Below are positions 37,037 through 46,746 of a stretch of 64,000 bases of DNA, one piece after another. The stretch is from assembly GCF_003688665.1 (NCBI RefSeq), contig NZ_REFO01000012.1, positions 62,001 through 126,000 of the forward strand, written 5' to 3'. Source of the DNA: Hydrogenothermus marinus. Its GTDB lineage: Bacteria > Aquificota > Aquificia > Aquificales > Hydrogenothermaceae. The notes under the pieces are model-generated. The model was not told the DNA's origin and ran no database searches. It saw nothing but the letters and a program-made list of their open reading frames with translations. The position numbers and the translations under genes are program-made. How positions within the stretch are numbered: the stretch's first letter is position 1; each line of letters opens with the position of its first letter.

Positions 37037-38170
37037 TTGAGAGAAATACAATCTGCTGAAGCAGTTTGTCAAGGGCATCCAGACAAGATAGCTGATCAGA
37101 TATCAGATGCTATTTTAGACGAGCTTATAAAAAAAGACCCTTATGCAAAAACAGCAATTGAAACATTAATAACAACTGGTGTTATATATGTTTCTGGAGA
37201 AATATCTACAGATAGTTATGTTGATATTCCAAATATAGCTAGGAATGTTTTAATTGATATTGGTTATATAAAACCTGAATATGGGTTTGATGGATATACT
37301 GCAGGAGTTATTACCTCTATAAATGATCAAAGCCCTGAAATATCTATGGGAATACCCTTAGGTAAAGCTGGAGATACAAGCATAGTAGTTGGTTATGCTA
37401 CAAATGAGACAAAAAATTATATGCCTATTGCTTGTAATATAGCAAATTCCATAGTAAAAAGAATAGATACATTAAGGAAAGAAGATATTGTAGATTTTTT
37501 TAGACCAGATGGTAAAGCTATTGCAGTAGTTGAATATGAAGATGGACAACCAAAAAGGGTAGATAGCCTAACAGTTCTTGTTCAGCATGAGCCTTATGTT
37601 TCTGAAAAACAATTAAAAGAGGCTATAATAGAGGAAGTCATAAAAAAAGAAGTTCCAGAAAACTTAATAGATGATAAAACAAAGATAATAATAAATCCTC
37701 TTGGAAGATTTATTATAGGTGGGCCTATGGCAGATACCGGGCTTACAGGAAGAAAAACTATAGCAGATGCTTATGGAACAGCAGTACCTTCTGGAGGAAG
37801 TGCTTTTTCAGGTAAAGATCCTACAAAAATAGATAGATCAGCATCTTATATGACAAGATATATTGCAAAACATATAGTTGCTTCTGGAATTTGTAATAAA
37901 TGTAAAATAGAACTTGTATATATTATAGGAATGGATTATCCTATATCTATAGATGTTAAAATAGATAACAAAGATATAGATAAAGAGAATTTAATCAAAA
38001 AAATAGAAGAGATTTTTGATTTATCTCCTGCTGGAATTATAGAAAATCTGAAATTAAGAAAACCTATATATAAAAAAAGTTCAATATATGGCCATTTTGG
38101 GAAAGAAGATGAAGAGTTTGAATGGGAGCAATTAAATAAAAATATATTAGAGGGATTGAAAAATGTCTGA
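37037..38170 (+). CDS. metK: S-adenosylmethionine synthetase
   Basis: Makes SAM from methionine and ATP. I choose TTG 37037, five bases after GGAGG, over ATG 37025, which contains that site in its second and third codons. The product is then 377 residues, and SAEAVCQGHPDKIADQISDA falls at the expected N-terminal place. Other motifs: DQSPEISMGI, FRPDGKAIAVVEYEDGQP and the GGSAFSGKDPTKIDRSASY loop. Normal family length for bacterial MetK. Its end overlaps the next gene by eight bases. Confidence 0.95.
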   Translation: MREIQSAEAVCQGHPDKIADQISDAILDELIKKDPYAKTAIETLITTGVIYVSGEISTDSYVDIPNIARNVLIDIGYIKPEYGFDGYTAGVITSINDQSPEISMGIPLGKAGDTSIVVGYATNETKNYMPIACNIANSIVKRIDTLRKEDIVDFFRPDGKAIAVVEYEDGQPKRVDSLTVLVQHEPYVSEKQLKEAIIEEVIKKEVPENLIDDKTKIIINPLGRFIIGGPMADTGLTGRKTIADAYGTAVPSGGSAFSGKDPTKIDRSASYMTRYIAKHIVASGICNKCKIELVYIIGMDYPISIDVKIDNKDIDKENLIKKIEEIFDLSPAGIIENLKLRKPIYKKSSIYGHFGKEDEEFEWEQLNKNILEGLKNV

Positions 38171-38597
38171 AAAATTAAATATTTATGATTTTGATGTTTT
38201 TAAAGCTCTTGTAGAGATTGAAATTAGAAGAAATGAAAGATATAAAGAGCCAAAATATTTTTCGATAGCTTTCTTATATGCACCAAATTTAGTTAAAGAA
38301 GTAGAAAATAATGAATCATTAAAAGATGAGATAGCTTTTAAAATTAAAGATGATATTAGATCATCAGATGTTATAACTCCTGTAGAAGAGGATTTTCTAT
38401 TTTTATTTTTTCCAGATACAACTCAAAAAGAAGCGAAAAAAGTTATAGATAGAATTAAAAAGAACTTTAACTTTGAAATAATAGAAGGTATCGCTTCTTT
38501 TCCAGAAGATGGCAATACCCCTTATCAACTATTTACAAAATTAGTAAATATTATGAATGAAAAGCTTATTCCAGTTATAGAATTTGATTTAGAATAA
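38163..38597 (+). CDS. Degenerate GGDEF-like protein without the active-site signature
   Basis: 144 residues, cytosolic. Order and spacing follow the second half of a GGDEF domain: IRSSDVITPVEEDFLFLFFP in the place of R-x-D-x5-GGDEF-lll-P, then KEAKKVIDRIKKNF, and IEGIASFPEDGNTPYQLFTK in the place of the (S/A)-x-G-(I/V)-A segment. GGDEF is replaced by VEEDF, so cyclase activity is not expected. It could bind a nucleotide or act as an interaction domain. Overlaps metK by eight bases and the convergent lpdA by nine. Confidence 0.6.
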   Translation: MSEKLNIYDFDVFKALVEIEIRRNERYKEPKYFSIAFLYAPNLVKEVENNESLKDEIAFKIKDDIRSSDVITPVEEDFLFLFFPDTTQKEAKKVIDRIKKNFNFEIIEGIASFPEDGNTPYQLFTKLVNIMNEKLIPVIEFDLE

Positions 38598-39968
38598 TTT
38601 ACCAACTGCTATATCATAACTAGCATATACAAAAATCTCACTTAAAGAAGGGTGGAAATATATATATTCATGAACTTCTTTTGCTGTAAATCTGTTTTTT
38701 ATCATTAAAGAAATTTCATGAATTAGCTCAGATGCTCCTAATCCAACAATATAACCACCAATTATTGTTTTGTCAGATTTATTAAAAATAAGTCTTATAA
38801 ATCCTTCAGTCTGACTTTCATCAACTGCCTTTTCATTATAAGTATAAGGAAAATATCCGGAAATAGTATCTATTCCTTTTTCTTTTGCTTGCTCTTCATT
38901 TAATCCAACTGTAGCTATTTCATAAGCAGTAAATGTAGCAAAAGGTATCAACGAGTAATCTGGAGATACTTTTTTATTATTTAAAATATTTTCCATTGCT
39001 ATTTTTGCTTCATACTGAGCTACATGGGCAAGCATTGGACTATTTATTACATCACCAACTGCATATATATTCTCAAAATTTGTTTGAAGATATTCATTTA
39101 CTTTTATAAAACCTTTTCCATCTTTCTCTATTCCTATCTCATCTACATCACTATTTGGTTTTCTACCTACAGACAATAAAATCTTGTCTACTTCTAAGCT
39201 TTCTCCATTAGAAAGTTTTACTTCTATTTTTTCATTTTTTATTTTATAATCTTCTAAAGTTGTATTAAAGAAAGTGGTAATTCCTAATTTCTTAAACTTT
39301 CTTAGTAAATACTTGGATATTTCCGGAGATATATTTTTAGAAGGAAGTAATCTATCCATAAGCTCTACAATATAAACTTTAACACCATATTTATTCATTA
39401 TATAAGAAAGCTCACATCCTGCTACTCCACCACCTATTACAAGTACTTTTTCAGGTAAACTTTTAAGATTATCCATATAATCTTCAGTTGTTATTATATA
39501 CTCGCCATCTGGAACAATATTACCTACAGAAGAAGGAATAGAACCTGTAGATATTATTATATTTTTTCCTTCTATTATCTCTTCTGCATTATCTTTGTTA
39601 GTGATTTTCACTTTATTTTTATCTATAATCCTACCATTTCCTTTATATACAGGTACTTTTTTAGTTTTTAATAAATTAGCTAAGCTTTTTCTTAAAAATC
39701 CTATTGCTTTTTCTTTATTTTCCCATGCTATTGAGTAATCAATATTTGCTTCCCCATTAAAACTAATTCCATAATTTTTTAAAATATTTAATTTCTCAAT
39801 ATTATGAGCACCTGTCCAAAAATATTTAGTAGGAATACAAGCTCTATTTAAACAGTTTCCACCAAGTTTATCTTTTTCAACAATAGCTATTTTTAAACCT
39901 TTTCTTAAAGCCGTTAATGCTGCTTCATATCCTCCAGGTCCTAACCCAATTATAATTAAATCGTACAT
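38589..39968 (-). CDS. lpdA: Dihydrolipoamide dehydrogenase-family flavoprotein disulfide reductase
   Basis: 459 residues from ATG 39968, six bases after AAGGAGG; an upstream in-frame ATG at 39992 lies inside pilQ. FAD site DLIIIGLGPGGYEAALTALR; redox pair in GGNCLNRACIPTKYFW; NAD site VLVIGGGVAGCELSYIM; VGRKPN; NIYAVGDV; and the catalytic His-Glu dyad HPSLSEI near the end. This order is that of E3 subunits of 2-oxoacid dehydrogenase or glycine-cleavage complexes. No E1/E2 or gcv genes are nearby, so another disulfide substrate remains possible. Follows the pilus operon. Confidence 0.85.
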   Translation of the reverse strand: MYDLIIIGLGPGGYEAALTALRKGLKIAIVEKDKLGGNCLNRACIPTKYFWTGAHNIEKLNILKNYGISFNGEANIDYSIAWENKEKAIGFLRKSLANLLKTKKVPVYKGNGRIIDKNKVKITNKDNAEEIIEGKNIIISTGSIPSSVGNIVPDGEYIITTEDYMDNLKSLPEKVLVIGGGVAGCELSYIMNKYGVKVYIVELMDRLLPSKNISPEISKYLLRKFKKLGITTFFNTTLEDYKIKNEKIEVKLSNGESLEVDKILLSVGRKPNSDVDEIGIEKDGKGFIKVNEYLQTNFENIYAVGDVINSPMLAHVAQYEAKIAMENILNNKKVSPDYSLIPFATFTAYEIATVGLNEEQAKEKGIDTISGYFPYTYNEKAVDESQTEGFIRLIFNKSDKTIIGGYIVGLGASELIHEISLMIKNRFTAKEVHEYIYFHPSLSEIFVYASYDIAVGKLF

Positions 39969-39978
39969 TTTTCCCTCC

Positions 39979-41769
39979 TTATTCATAAACAATTTTTGGT
40001 GATATAAATATTAAAAGCTCTCTATTTTCTGTTTGTATAGATTTCTTCTTAAATAACCAACCTAAAATAGGTATTCTATGTAATCCCGGTGTTCCTGTCG
40101 TTGATGTTGTATCTGTTTTTTCAAGTATTCCACCAATTACTATTGTTGAACCATCTTTTGCTACAACTCTACTTGTAATACTTTTTGTATTTATTGGTGG
40201 TTGTCCATTTACAGCTTTACCAAAATCTGGAATATCTTGAGTTAGGGTTATATTCATTACAATATTTCCATCTGGAAGTGTCCTTGGTATAACATTTAGT
40301 TTTAAAAGAGCTTCTTTAAACTGAACATTAGTACCTAAGTTTGCAGATGAAGATTGGTATGGAATTTCTATACCTTGAGATATTTCAGCAGGTTCTCCAT
40401 CTATTGTAATAACTTTTGGTCTTGATAATATTTGAGTTTTTCCTATCTGTTCTAAAGCAGAAAGCCTTAAATCTAAGGCACCTTTAGCTCCACTTACTAA
40501 GAAACCTATAGCTGCTCCTGTTCCTATTGAAACCCCATCTGCAGGAAAATCAAACATATAGTTATATCCAGCCTGTCCAGTTAATGGATCAAAAGTAGTA
40601 TTAAAACCACTTCCTGTTGAATAACTTACCCCTGCTGAAGATGTTGTGTAGTTTCCGCCCCATTGGATACCTAAATTTCTTATAAAACTGGATTGAATTT
40701 GTATAATTCTTGCTTCTATAACTATCTGATAAGGTCTATTTATTAGTATTCCAGAATATTTATTTTTTATCTTCTCTATAACCATAGGTAAATCTGTAAT
40801 ACATAGCTTAGGTAATGATGTAATTATATTATTATTTATATTAAAACTATTTCTTGCTGCTGTATTAGTTGTAGCTGTAGAAGAAGTTTGTGTAGTACTT
40901 CCAGTTTGAGTTGTCTGTGTTTCTTTAGATTTAAAAGTTAAAGAGCCATATTGAGATAAATAACTTTCTCTAATATTAAGTAATAACTCATTTGGTTCTA
41001 AAGATCTAACATAAAAGCATTTTGTAGTTATATTAACTTTATTAAGCTTAGCTATTATTTTACTTATTTGTGCATAATTTTCTTTCGTTTCTAATATTTG
41101 TAAAATTTGTGTTTTTTTATCATAATGATATTTACCAACAGGGGATAATTTTTCAACAAGCTCATCTTCTATTTCCTTAAATTTATCAGGTGGAACCTTT
41201 ATTTCTTTTTTTATTAATTGACTATAAAGCTCTTTTTCTTTTGCAACCTTTTTAGCTTTTTCTTCTAAAGGATTAATATATGCATCAAATAGTTTTTCAA
41301 GGTTTGCAATATTTTCTTTAGTATCTTCTACATAAATTGTGTTTGTCTCTTGAAATGCTTTTATTTTACCTGCAGTTGTTAAGTTTGATTTTATAAAAGA
41401 GTATATAGAAAAAAATGTTTCTTTACCTAAGGATAATACTATTTCTGTAGGTATTGTAAATAATTTTTTGTCTAATTTCTTTATTGTTATTAGATTTCCA
41501 TTTTTTAAATATGTTAAATCATACTCTTTCAATACTGTTTTAAATAACTGACTTGTAGATAAAGGTTTTCTTATAATTATACTAACCTTTTCATCTTTTA
41601 GTTTATTAGTATCTTCATCCCAAATAATATTTTCGTTCTCTAATTTTGCTAAAGCATCTATAATTGTTCCTAATTTTGCATTGTAAAATTCTGCTGTGAT
41701 TTTAACTTGTGCATTTGCATATATGATCTGGAAAACAAAAATTAATAATAGTATAACTTTATATCTCAT
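39979..41769 (-). CDS. pilQ: Type IV pilus secretin PilQ
   Basis: Outer-membrane ring through which the pilus passes. 596 residues: signal peptide (1-20), an N-terminal STN-like domain (ITAEFYNAKLGTIIDALAKL), a Ser/Thr/Gln-rich insert near 280-300, and the secretin domain from about 345 with QIVIEARIIQIQSSFIRNLG, ILSRPKVITIDGEPAEISQG, VNGQPPINTKSITSRVVAKD and the final GLHRIPILGWLFKKK...ELLIFISPKIV. It lacks AMIN domains seen in larger PilQs. Last of the pilMNOPQ order, overlapping pilP by four bases. Confidence 0.92.
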   Translation of the reverse strand: MRYKVILLLIFVFQIIYANAQVKITAEFYNAKLGTIIDALAKLENENIIWDEDTNKLKDEKVSIIIRKPLSTSQLFKTVLKEYDLTYLKNGNLITIKKLDKKLFTIPTEIVLSLGKETFFSIYSFIKSNLTTAGKIKAFQETNTIYVEDTKENIANLEKLFDAYINPLEEKAKKVAKEKELYSQLIKKEIKVPPDKFKEIEDELVEKLSPVGKYHYDKKTQILQILETKENYAQISKIIAKLNKVNITTKCFYVRSLEPNELLLNIRESYLSQYGSLTFKSKETQTTQTGSTTQTSSTATTNTAARNSFNINNNIITSLPKLCITDLPMVIEKIKNKYSGILINRPYQIVIEARIIQIQSSFIRNLGIQWGGNYTTSSAGVSYSTGSGFNTTFDPLTGQAGYNYMFDFPADGVSIGTGAAIGFLVSGAKGALDLRLSALEQIGKTQILSRPKVITIDGEPAEISQGIEIPYQSSSANLGTNVQFKEALLKLNVIPRTLPDGNIVMNITLTQDIPDFGKAVNGQPPINTKSITSRVVAKDGSTIVIGGILEKTDTTSTTGTPGLHRIPILGWLFKKKSIQTENRELLIFISPKIVYE

Positions 41770-42002
41770 TTTTCATCCCCACTAAACTCTTTTTTTGTTA
41801 ATCCAAATTTATCCTTAACTAAATCTTCGGGATTTTCTTTAGTTTTTATTAATTTTGCTCCATTTTTTGTTTCAATAACAAGATATTTATTTCCTTTATT
41901 GTCCTTTATATAACCAACTGTATTACCTATATCATAAAGATAATTTTCTTCAGCCATTGAAAATTGAAAAATTAAAATAATAAATAGGATAAACTTTTTC
42001 AT
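41766..42002 (-). CDS. Short periplasmic protein in the PilP position
   Basis: 78 residues with a signal peptide (KKFILFIILIFQFSMA) and a mature part of about 60 residues. Proteobacterial PilP is about 170 residues with a lipobox and a homology-region domain; this one lacks a cysteine and most of that domain. It has the short stretch VGYIKDNKGNKYLVIETKNG, which may match the beta hairpin of PilP that touches the secretin. Position between pilO and pilQ, with four-base overlaps on both sides, is the main argument for a PilP-like role. Confidence 0.55.
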   Translation of the reverse strand: MKKFILFIILIFQFSMAEENYLYDIGNTVGYIKDNKGNKYLVIETKNGAKLIKTKENPEDLVKDKFGLTKKEFSGDEK

Positions 42003-42679
42003 TTTTCTTTACCTCTTATGTAGTATGAAGAAACTATTAATTTAAATTGAGTTCCTTTTTCTTTAATATCTATTGTTAAGCTTTTTATAGATATTAATCT
42101 TTTTGAATTATATAGATTATTTATATATCTTTTTAAATCCTTTATGTTTCCTTCTAATTTAATTTCAAAATTAAGCTCTCCTAATAAAATACCTTTACTA
42201 TTTTTTAACCTTTCTCTATTGTTTTTTCTTAACTGTTTAAAATCAACTCTATCTGCTTTTTCATCATAAACAATTAAAACTGTTTTTTCAGGTTTTTTAT
42301 TTAACTCAATTAAGTTTAAATTGGTATTTTCAATATTAGATGTTATAGTTTTTAAGGTATTTCCTAAATCTGGTTTGTCTGGAATTATCTGTTTAAGCTT
42401 TTTTATTTCTTCCTCTTTTTCTTTTTTCTCTTTATTTATTTCTTTTAGCTTTTTTTCAAGTTTTGCAATCTGATTTTTATTAAATCTTTTTTTTAAAAGT
42501 TCTATCTGATTTTTTAACCCAGAAATTTCCTCTTCTAATTTTTGTTTTTCTGTAGTTAAAGGCTCTATCTTGAAACTGTATATTAAATATAATATTCCAC
42601 CTGTTAGGATAACAACTATTAATATTTTCTTCCAGTTTTCAAGCTCTTGCCACTGAGCTTTTAAATCTTCCAGATTCAA
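41999..42679 (-). CDS. pilO: Type IV pilus alignment protein PilO
   Basis: 226 residues: short cytoplasmic start, one membrane helix (about 18-36), a periplasmic coiled coil rich in Lys/Glu (40-100) and a C-terminal ferredoxin-like domain (120-220). PilO pairs with PilN and links the inner-membrane platform to PilP and PilQ. Overlaps pilN and the pilP-position gene by four bases each. The call rests on topology and operon position as well as fold pattern. Confidence 0.83.
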   Translation of the reverse strand: MNLEDLKAQWQELENWKKILIVVILTGGILYLIYSFKIEPLTTEKQKLEEEISGLKNQIELLKKRFNKNQIAKLEKKLKEINKEKKEKEEEIKKLKQIIPDKPDLGNTLKTITSNIENTNLNLIELNKKPEKTVLIVYDEKADRVDFKQLRKNNRERLKNSKGILLGELNFEIKLEGNIKDLKRYINNLYNSKRLISIKSLTIDIKEKGTQFKLIVSSYYIRGKEK

Positions 42680-43263
42680 TGGTTTTCCCCCTTACTTTTA
42701 AAGCCTGAAGCTTTTAGACTAAAAGAATAAAAACTATTCATTTTATTAGATTCTCTTTTGGTAGAATCAAAATTAACTTTTTCAAAATATTGGTTTAGAT
42801 TATTATAAAATAGTGAAATTTTTTTAGGATCAAAAGCATATCCTTTAAAATTAAATCTATTTGTTGATAAATATATATGATCTAACCATATACCTTCAGG
42901 TAAAGTTTTACCTACAATTTCAAAATTTTTATTAAAGTTTACTTTTGATATAGTCAGTTTTTCATAAATTTTTCTTTTTAGTTCTAATTCTTTTATTAAT
43001 TGTTGAAGTTTTGAGTATTCTTTTTTTATTCTAATTAGTTTTCTTTCTACATAAATATATTTTTGTTTTTCTTTTGTTAATTTATTTTTTTCTGCTTTTA
43101 AATTAGAAATACTATTTTCTAAAAAGTAAATATAAACAATAGCTCCAATTATAAAAATAATAGGAAGAGTAAAAATTAAAACTGAGAATTTAGCTAACTC
43201 TAAGGATGGGAATTTTGCTTCTTTCTTTTTCCTTTTTTCTGGATTTAGATTTATTTTAATCAT
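42676..43263 (-). CDS. pilN: Type IV pilus assembly protein PilN
   Basis: 195 residues. The cytoplasmic start IKINLNPEKRKK is the conserved INLxP peptide that binds PilM. One membrane helix (about 27-49), a coiled coil (50-90) and a periplasmic ferredoxin-like domain follow, with PEGIWLDHIYLSTNRFNFKG typical of PilN. Overlaps pilM and pilO by four bases each. Confidence 0.88.
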   Translation of the reverse strand: MIKINLNPEKRKKKEAKFPSLELAKFSVLIFTLPIIFIIGAIVYIYFLENSISNLKAEKNKLTKEKQKYIYVERKLIRIKKEYSKLQQLIKELELKRKIYEKLTISKVNFNKNFEIVGKTLPEGIWLDHIYLSTNRFNFKGYAFDPKKISLFYNNLNQYFEKVNFDSTKRESNKMNSFYSFSLKASGFKSKGENH

Positions 43264-44207
43264 TCTAAGAAACCTCTATAAGCAAGTCCCAAAGGTACAT
43301 TATAAATTCCTAAAGGTGTACTACCATTATAATCTATGTTTAGAATCTCAACAGGATCTAAATATTCTAGATTAAATCTTCTTCCAAATTTTAATTGCAT
43401 ATATTCTTTAATTTCTGGAAATTTAAAAGCATATCCTGATAAGTATATGTTTTCAGGCTCATGAATAGTTAAAAAGAAATAATTTATTTCATTTATAAGA
43501 TTTTCTACAGCAATCTCTTTATCATCAGGTGATAACTGTTCATAATTTTCCTTAGAAAAATTTAAGCTTTGGATAATAACATTTTTATGATAAAAAGTTA
43601 AATAAGATTCTTTCTCTTCAAAATGTACTATACATATATTCTCTTCTTTTTCAGTTTTCTCTTGGTATAAAAGAGCCATATTTATCAAAGCTAAAGGATC
43701 TGCATCTATTATATTTGTTTTTATGCTAGCATATTTAAGTATAGTATTTATTCTTTCTATATCTTTCATTTTACCAATAACTACTAATATTTCAAAAAAA
43801 TCCTTTTCTTCACCAATAATATCAAAATCATAAGATGCTAATCCTTTTAAAGTATTTAATTCTTCTTTTATATTGTATTCTATTGCATCTATAAGCTCTT
43901 CTTTACTGACCTTCGGAAGTTTTAATGTTTTAAATAATACTGATGAAGAAGAAAGTCCTGAAACTACTTTTGTAGGTTTAATATTCCTTTTTTCTAATTC
44001 TTCTTTTATTATATTTCCTGCTTCTTCTTCGTTTTCTGGTAAATTTATTTGGAAAGGTACTATAGGGAGTTTAAACCCTTTAGAGGTTGATTCTAAATAT
44101 GCAATTTTTGCCGATTCTTTATTTATCTGAATTCCCAAAGAATACTGGGTTTTAGAAAAAAATCTTAAATTTATAATAGGAAATTTTATACTTTTTAAAA
44201 ATTTCAT
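43260..44207 (-). CDS. pilM: Type IV pilus assembly ATPase-fold protein PilM
   Basis: 315 residues, actin-like fold on the cytoplasmic face. YSLGIQINKESAKIAYLEST begins subdomain 1A; VVSGLSSSSVLFKTLKLPKV, the acidic helix region, IVHFEEKESYLTFYHKN and IYLSGYAFKFPEI follow. PilM binds the PilN N-terminus and connects to the pilus motors. The motor genes pilB, pilT and pilC are not in the window. First gene of the pilMNOPQ run, separated from ppsA by a hairpin. Confidence 0.9.
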   Translation of the reverse strand: MKFLKSIKFPIINLRFFSKTQYSLGIQINKESAKIAYLESTSKGFKLPIVPFQINLPENEEEAGNIIKEELEKRNIKPTKVVSGLSSSSVLFKTLKLPKVSKEELIDAIEYNIKEELNTLKGLASYDFDIIGEEKDFFEILVVIGKMKDIERINTILKYASIKTNIIDADPLALINMALLYQEKTEKEENICIVHFEEKESYLTFYHKNVIIQSLNFSKENYEQLSPDDKEIAVENLINEINYFFLTIHEPENIYLSGYAFKFPEIKEYMQLKFGRRFNLEYLDPVEILNIDYNGSTPLGIYNVPLGLAYRGFLE

Positions 44208-44254
44208 TTTTATTCCCTAATCCTTAGTATATATTTTACATTTTCGTATTTAAT

Positions 44255-44277
44255 GAGGGATACTCTAAGTATCCCTC
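44255..44277 (-). terminator. Hairpin between ppsA and pilM
   Basis: GAGGGATACT and AGTATCCCTC form a perfect ten-pair stem with a three-base loop. The downstream sequence on the minus strand is ATTAAAT, a weak T-run, so it may terminate ppsA only partly or act as an mRNA-stability element before the pilus genes. Confidence 0.6.
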
Positions 44278-44288
44278 TTATTAAAAAT

Positions 44289-46721
44289 TTACTGGATTCC
44301 TAACTTTTTCTCAATCTCATATATTGCTTTTGTAGTTTTTAAGACTGCATCTGGATTTATTGATATTGTATCAATACCTTGTTCTACTAAAAATTGTGCA
44401 AAATCTGGATAATCAGAAGGACCTTGTCCACAAATACCTATCTTTCTTCCATTTTCTTTTGCTGTTTTTATTACTTGAGATATAAGTCTTTTTACTGCGT
44501 CATTTCTTTCATCATAAATATGTGCAACTAAAGAAGAATCTCTATCAAGTCCAAGAGTTAATTGAGTAAGATCGTTTGAACCTATTGAAAATCCATCAAA
44601 ATGCTTAGAAAACTGATCTGCCAATACTACATTAGAAGGAAGCTCACACATTACATAAACTTCAAGGCCATTTTCTCCTTTTTTAAGTCCAAATTCTTCC
44701 ATAACTTTAAGTACTTTCTCACCTTCTTCAGGAGTTCTACAGAATGGAACCATTACTTTTACATTTTTTAATCCCATTTTATTTCTAACTCTAAGTATTG
44801 CTTTACATTCAAGGCCAAAAGCAGGTTTAAATTTTTCTGAATAATATCTTGAAGCTCCTCTCCAACCTATCATTGGGTTTTCTTCTTTTGGCTCAAATAA
44901 TTGGCCACCTATTAGATTTGCATACTCATTAGATTTAAAATCTGAAAATCTTACAATCACAGGTTTTGGATAAAATGCTGCTGCAATTCTTGCAATACCA
45001 TAAGATAATCTTTTTATGTAGAACTCTTCTTTGTTATCATATCCAAAAGTTTTATCCTCTATAACCTCAGCAAGTTTTGGATCTTTTTGTTTAATTTCAT
45101 CAAAATGGATTAATGCTAATGGATGAATACCAATATAGTTATTAATGATAAATTCTTCTCTTGCAAGGCCTACTCCTTCATTTGGTAAGAAAGAGTAATC
45201 AAATGCTCCTTCTGGTGTAGCTATATTCATTAAAATAGGTGTTTTTGTTTTTGGAAGAGTTGATATATCTATTTCTTCTACTTCATAATCAACTTTTCCT
45301 TTGTAAACATATCCTACTTCTCCTTCGGCACAGGAAACAGTAACATCCATTCCATTTTTTAATACTTCTGTAGCATTACCTGTACCAACTACTGCAGGAA
45401 CTCCAAGTTCTCTTGCTACTATTGCTGCATGACAAGTTCTACCACCTCTATTTGTAACTATTGCTCCTGCTTTTTTCATTATAGGTTCCCAATCTGGATC
45501 AGTCATATCTGTTACAAGAATATCCCCTGCTTCAAAATATTTTGCATCTTCAAGGGAATGCATTATTTTTACTTTTCCATAAGCTACTTTATCACCTACT
45601 GCTATTCCTTCAGTAATTACTTTTTTTCTTCTTTCTTCAATAGGCTCTGTTATCTTATAAACAGTTATTTTAGAATGATCTTTTCTTGAGTGAACTGTTT
45701 CTGGCCTTGCTTGGACAATAAATAACTCATTTAACTCACCATCTTTTGCCCATTCCACATCCATAGGTGTCCATTTATTATATTTATTAGAATAATACTC
45801 TTCTATTTTCATTACCCAGCCTGCAAGTTTGAGAACTTCTTCATCTGATAAACAGAACTTTTTCTGATCTTCCTTAGATACAGGAACTATTTTTACTCTT
45901 TCTTCTTCTGTAGTACCATAAACCATTTTGTGAGTTTTTCTACCTAATTTTTTTTCAATTATAGCTTCATAACCTTCTTTAAAGGTTGGTTTAAATACCA
46001 AAAATTCGTCTGGAGTAACTGCTCCTTGAACAACCATCTCTCCAAGTCCATAAGAACCATTAATTAAAACAACATCTTTAAATCCACTTTCGGTATCTAA
46101 GGAAAATGCAACTCCAGCAGCAGCTAAATCAGAACGAACCATTTTTTGAACCCCAACTGCAAGACCAATAGAAAAATGATCAAATTTAAAAGCTTCTCTA
46201 TAAGATATTGCTCTATCTGTAAATAATGATGCAAAACAGTTCTTAATTGCAATTAATAAAGATTCATCACCTTTTATATTCAAGTATGTTTCTTGCTGTC
46301 CTGCAAAAGATGCATCAGGTAAATCTTCTGCAGTTGCTGAAGAACGAACTGCAACATCTACATAAGGTTGGTTGTACATATTACTAAGTTCATGGTAATA
46401 CTTGATAATTTCATTTCTAAGATCTTCTGGAAATTCCCCGCCTTTAATCATATCTCTAACTTTTAATCCTCTTTTTGCTAAATCTTCTATATCATTTACA
46501 TCTAATCCTTTTAATGCCTCTTTAATCTTTTCTTTTAGATTGTTATACTCAATAAAGTATCTGTAAGCTGCAGCAGTAACTACAAATCCCATAGGGATTT
46601 TAATACCTAAAGGGGATAATCCTTTTATCATTTCCCCAAGAGAAGCATTTTTTCCTCCAACTAAATCAACATCTTCTATCCCAACTTCATTAAACCATAC
46701 TAATAATCTTTCTTTGGACAT
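44289..46721 (-). CDS. ppsA: Phosphoenolpyruvate synthase
   Basis: Converts pyruvate and ATP to PEP, AMP and phosphate, feeding gluconeogenesis, as needed in an autotroph. 810 residues. N-terminal ATP-grasp part (GGKNASLGEMI, AVRSSATAEDLPDASFAGQQ), the swivelling domain with phospho-His in GGRTCHAAIVARELG, and a C-terminal PEP barrel ending in CELPSNV, SIGSNDLTQLTLGLDRDS and GICGQGPSDYPDFAQFLVEQ with the catalytic Cys. ATG behind AGGAGG. Confidence 0.97.
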   Translation of the reverse strand: MSKERLLVWFNEVGIEDVDLVGGKNASLGEMIKGLSPLGIKIPMGFVVTAAAYRYFIEYNNLKEKIKEALKGLDVNDIEDLAKRGLKVRDMIKGGEFPEDLRNEIIKYYHELSNMYNQPYVDVAVRSSATAEDLPDASFAGQQETYLNIKGDESLLIAIKNCFASLFTDRAISYREAFKFDHFSIGLAVGVQKMVRSDLAAAGVAFSLDTESGFKDVVLINGSYGLGEMVVQGAVTPDEFLVFKPTFKEGYEAIIEKKLGRKTHKMVYGTTEEERVKIVPVSKEDQKKFCLSDEEVLKLAGWVMKIEEYYSNKYNKWTPMDVEWAKDGELNELFIVQARPETVHSRKDHSKITVYKITEPIEERRKKVITEGIAVGDKVAYGKVKIMHSLEDAKYFEAGDILVTDMTDPDWEPIMKKAGAIVTNRGGRTCHAAIVARELGVPAVVGTGNATEVLKNGMDVTVSCAEGEVGYVYKGKVDYEVEEIDISTLPKTKTPILMNIATPEGAFDYSFLPNEGVGLAREEFIINNYIGIHPLALIHFDEIKQKDPKLAEVIEDKTFGYDNKEEFYIKRLSYGIARIAAAFYPKPVIVRFSDFKSNEYANLIGGQLFEPKEENPMIGWRGASRYYSEKFKPAFGLECKAILRVRNKMGLKNVKVMVPFCRTPEEGEKVLKVMEEFGLKKGENGLEVYVMCELPSNVVLADQFSKHFDGFSIGSNDLTQLTLGLDRDSSLVAHIYDERNDAVKRLISQVIKTAKENGRKIGICGQGPSDYPDFAQFLVEQGIDTISINPDAVLKTTKAIYEIEKKLGIQ

Positions 46722-46746
46722 AATCTATCCTCCTAATATATCTTAA

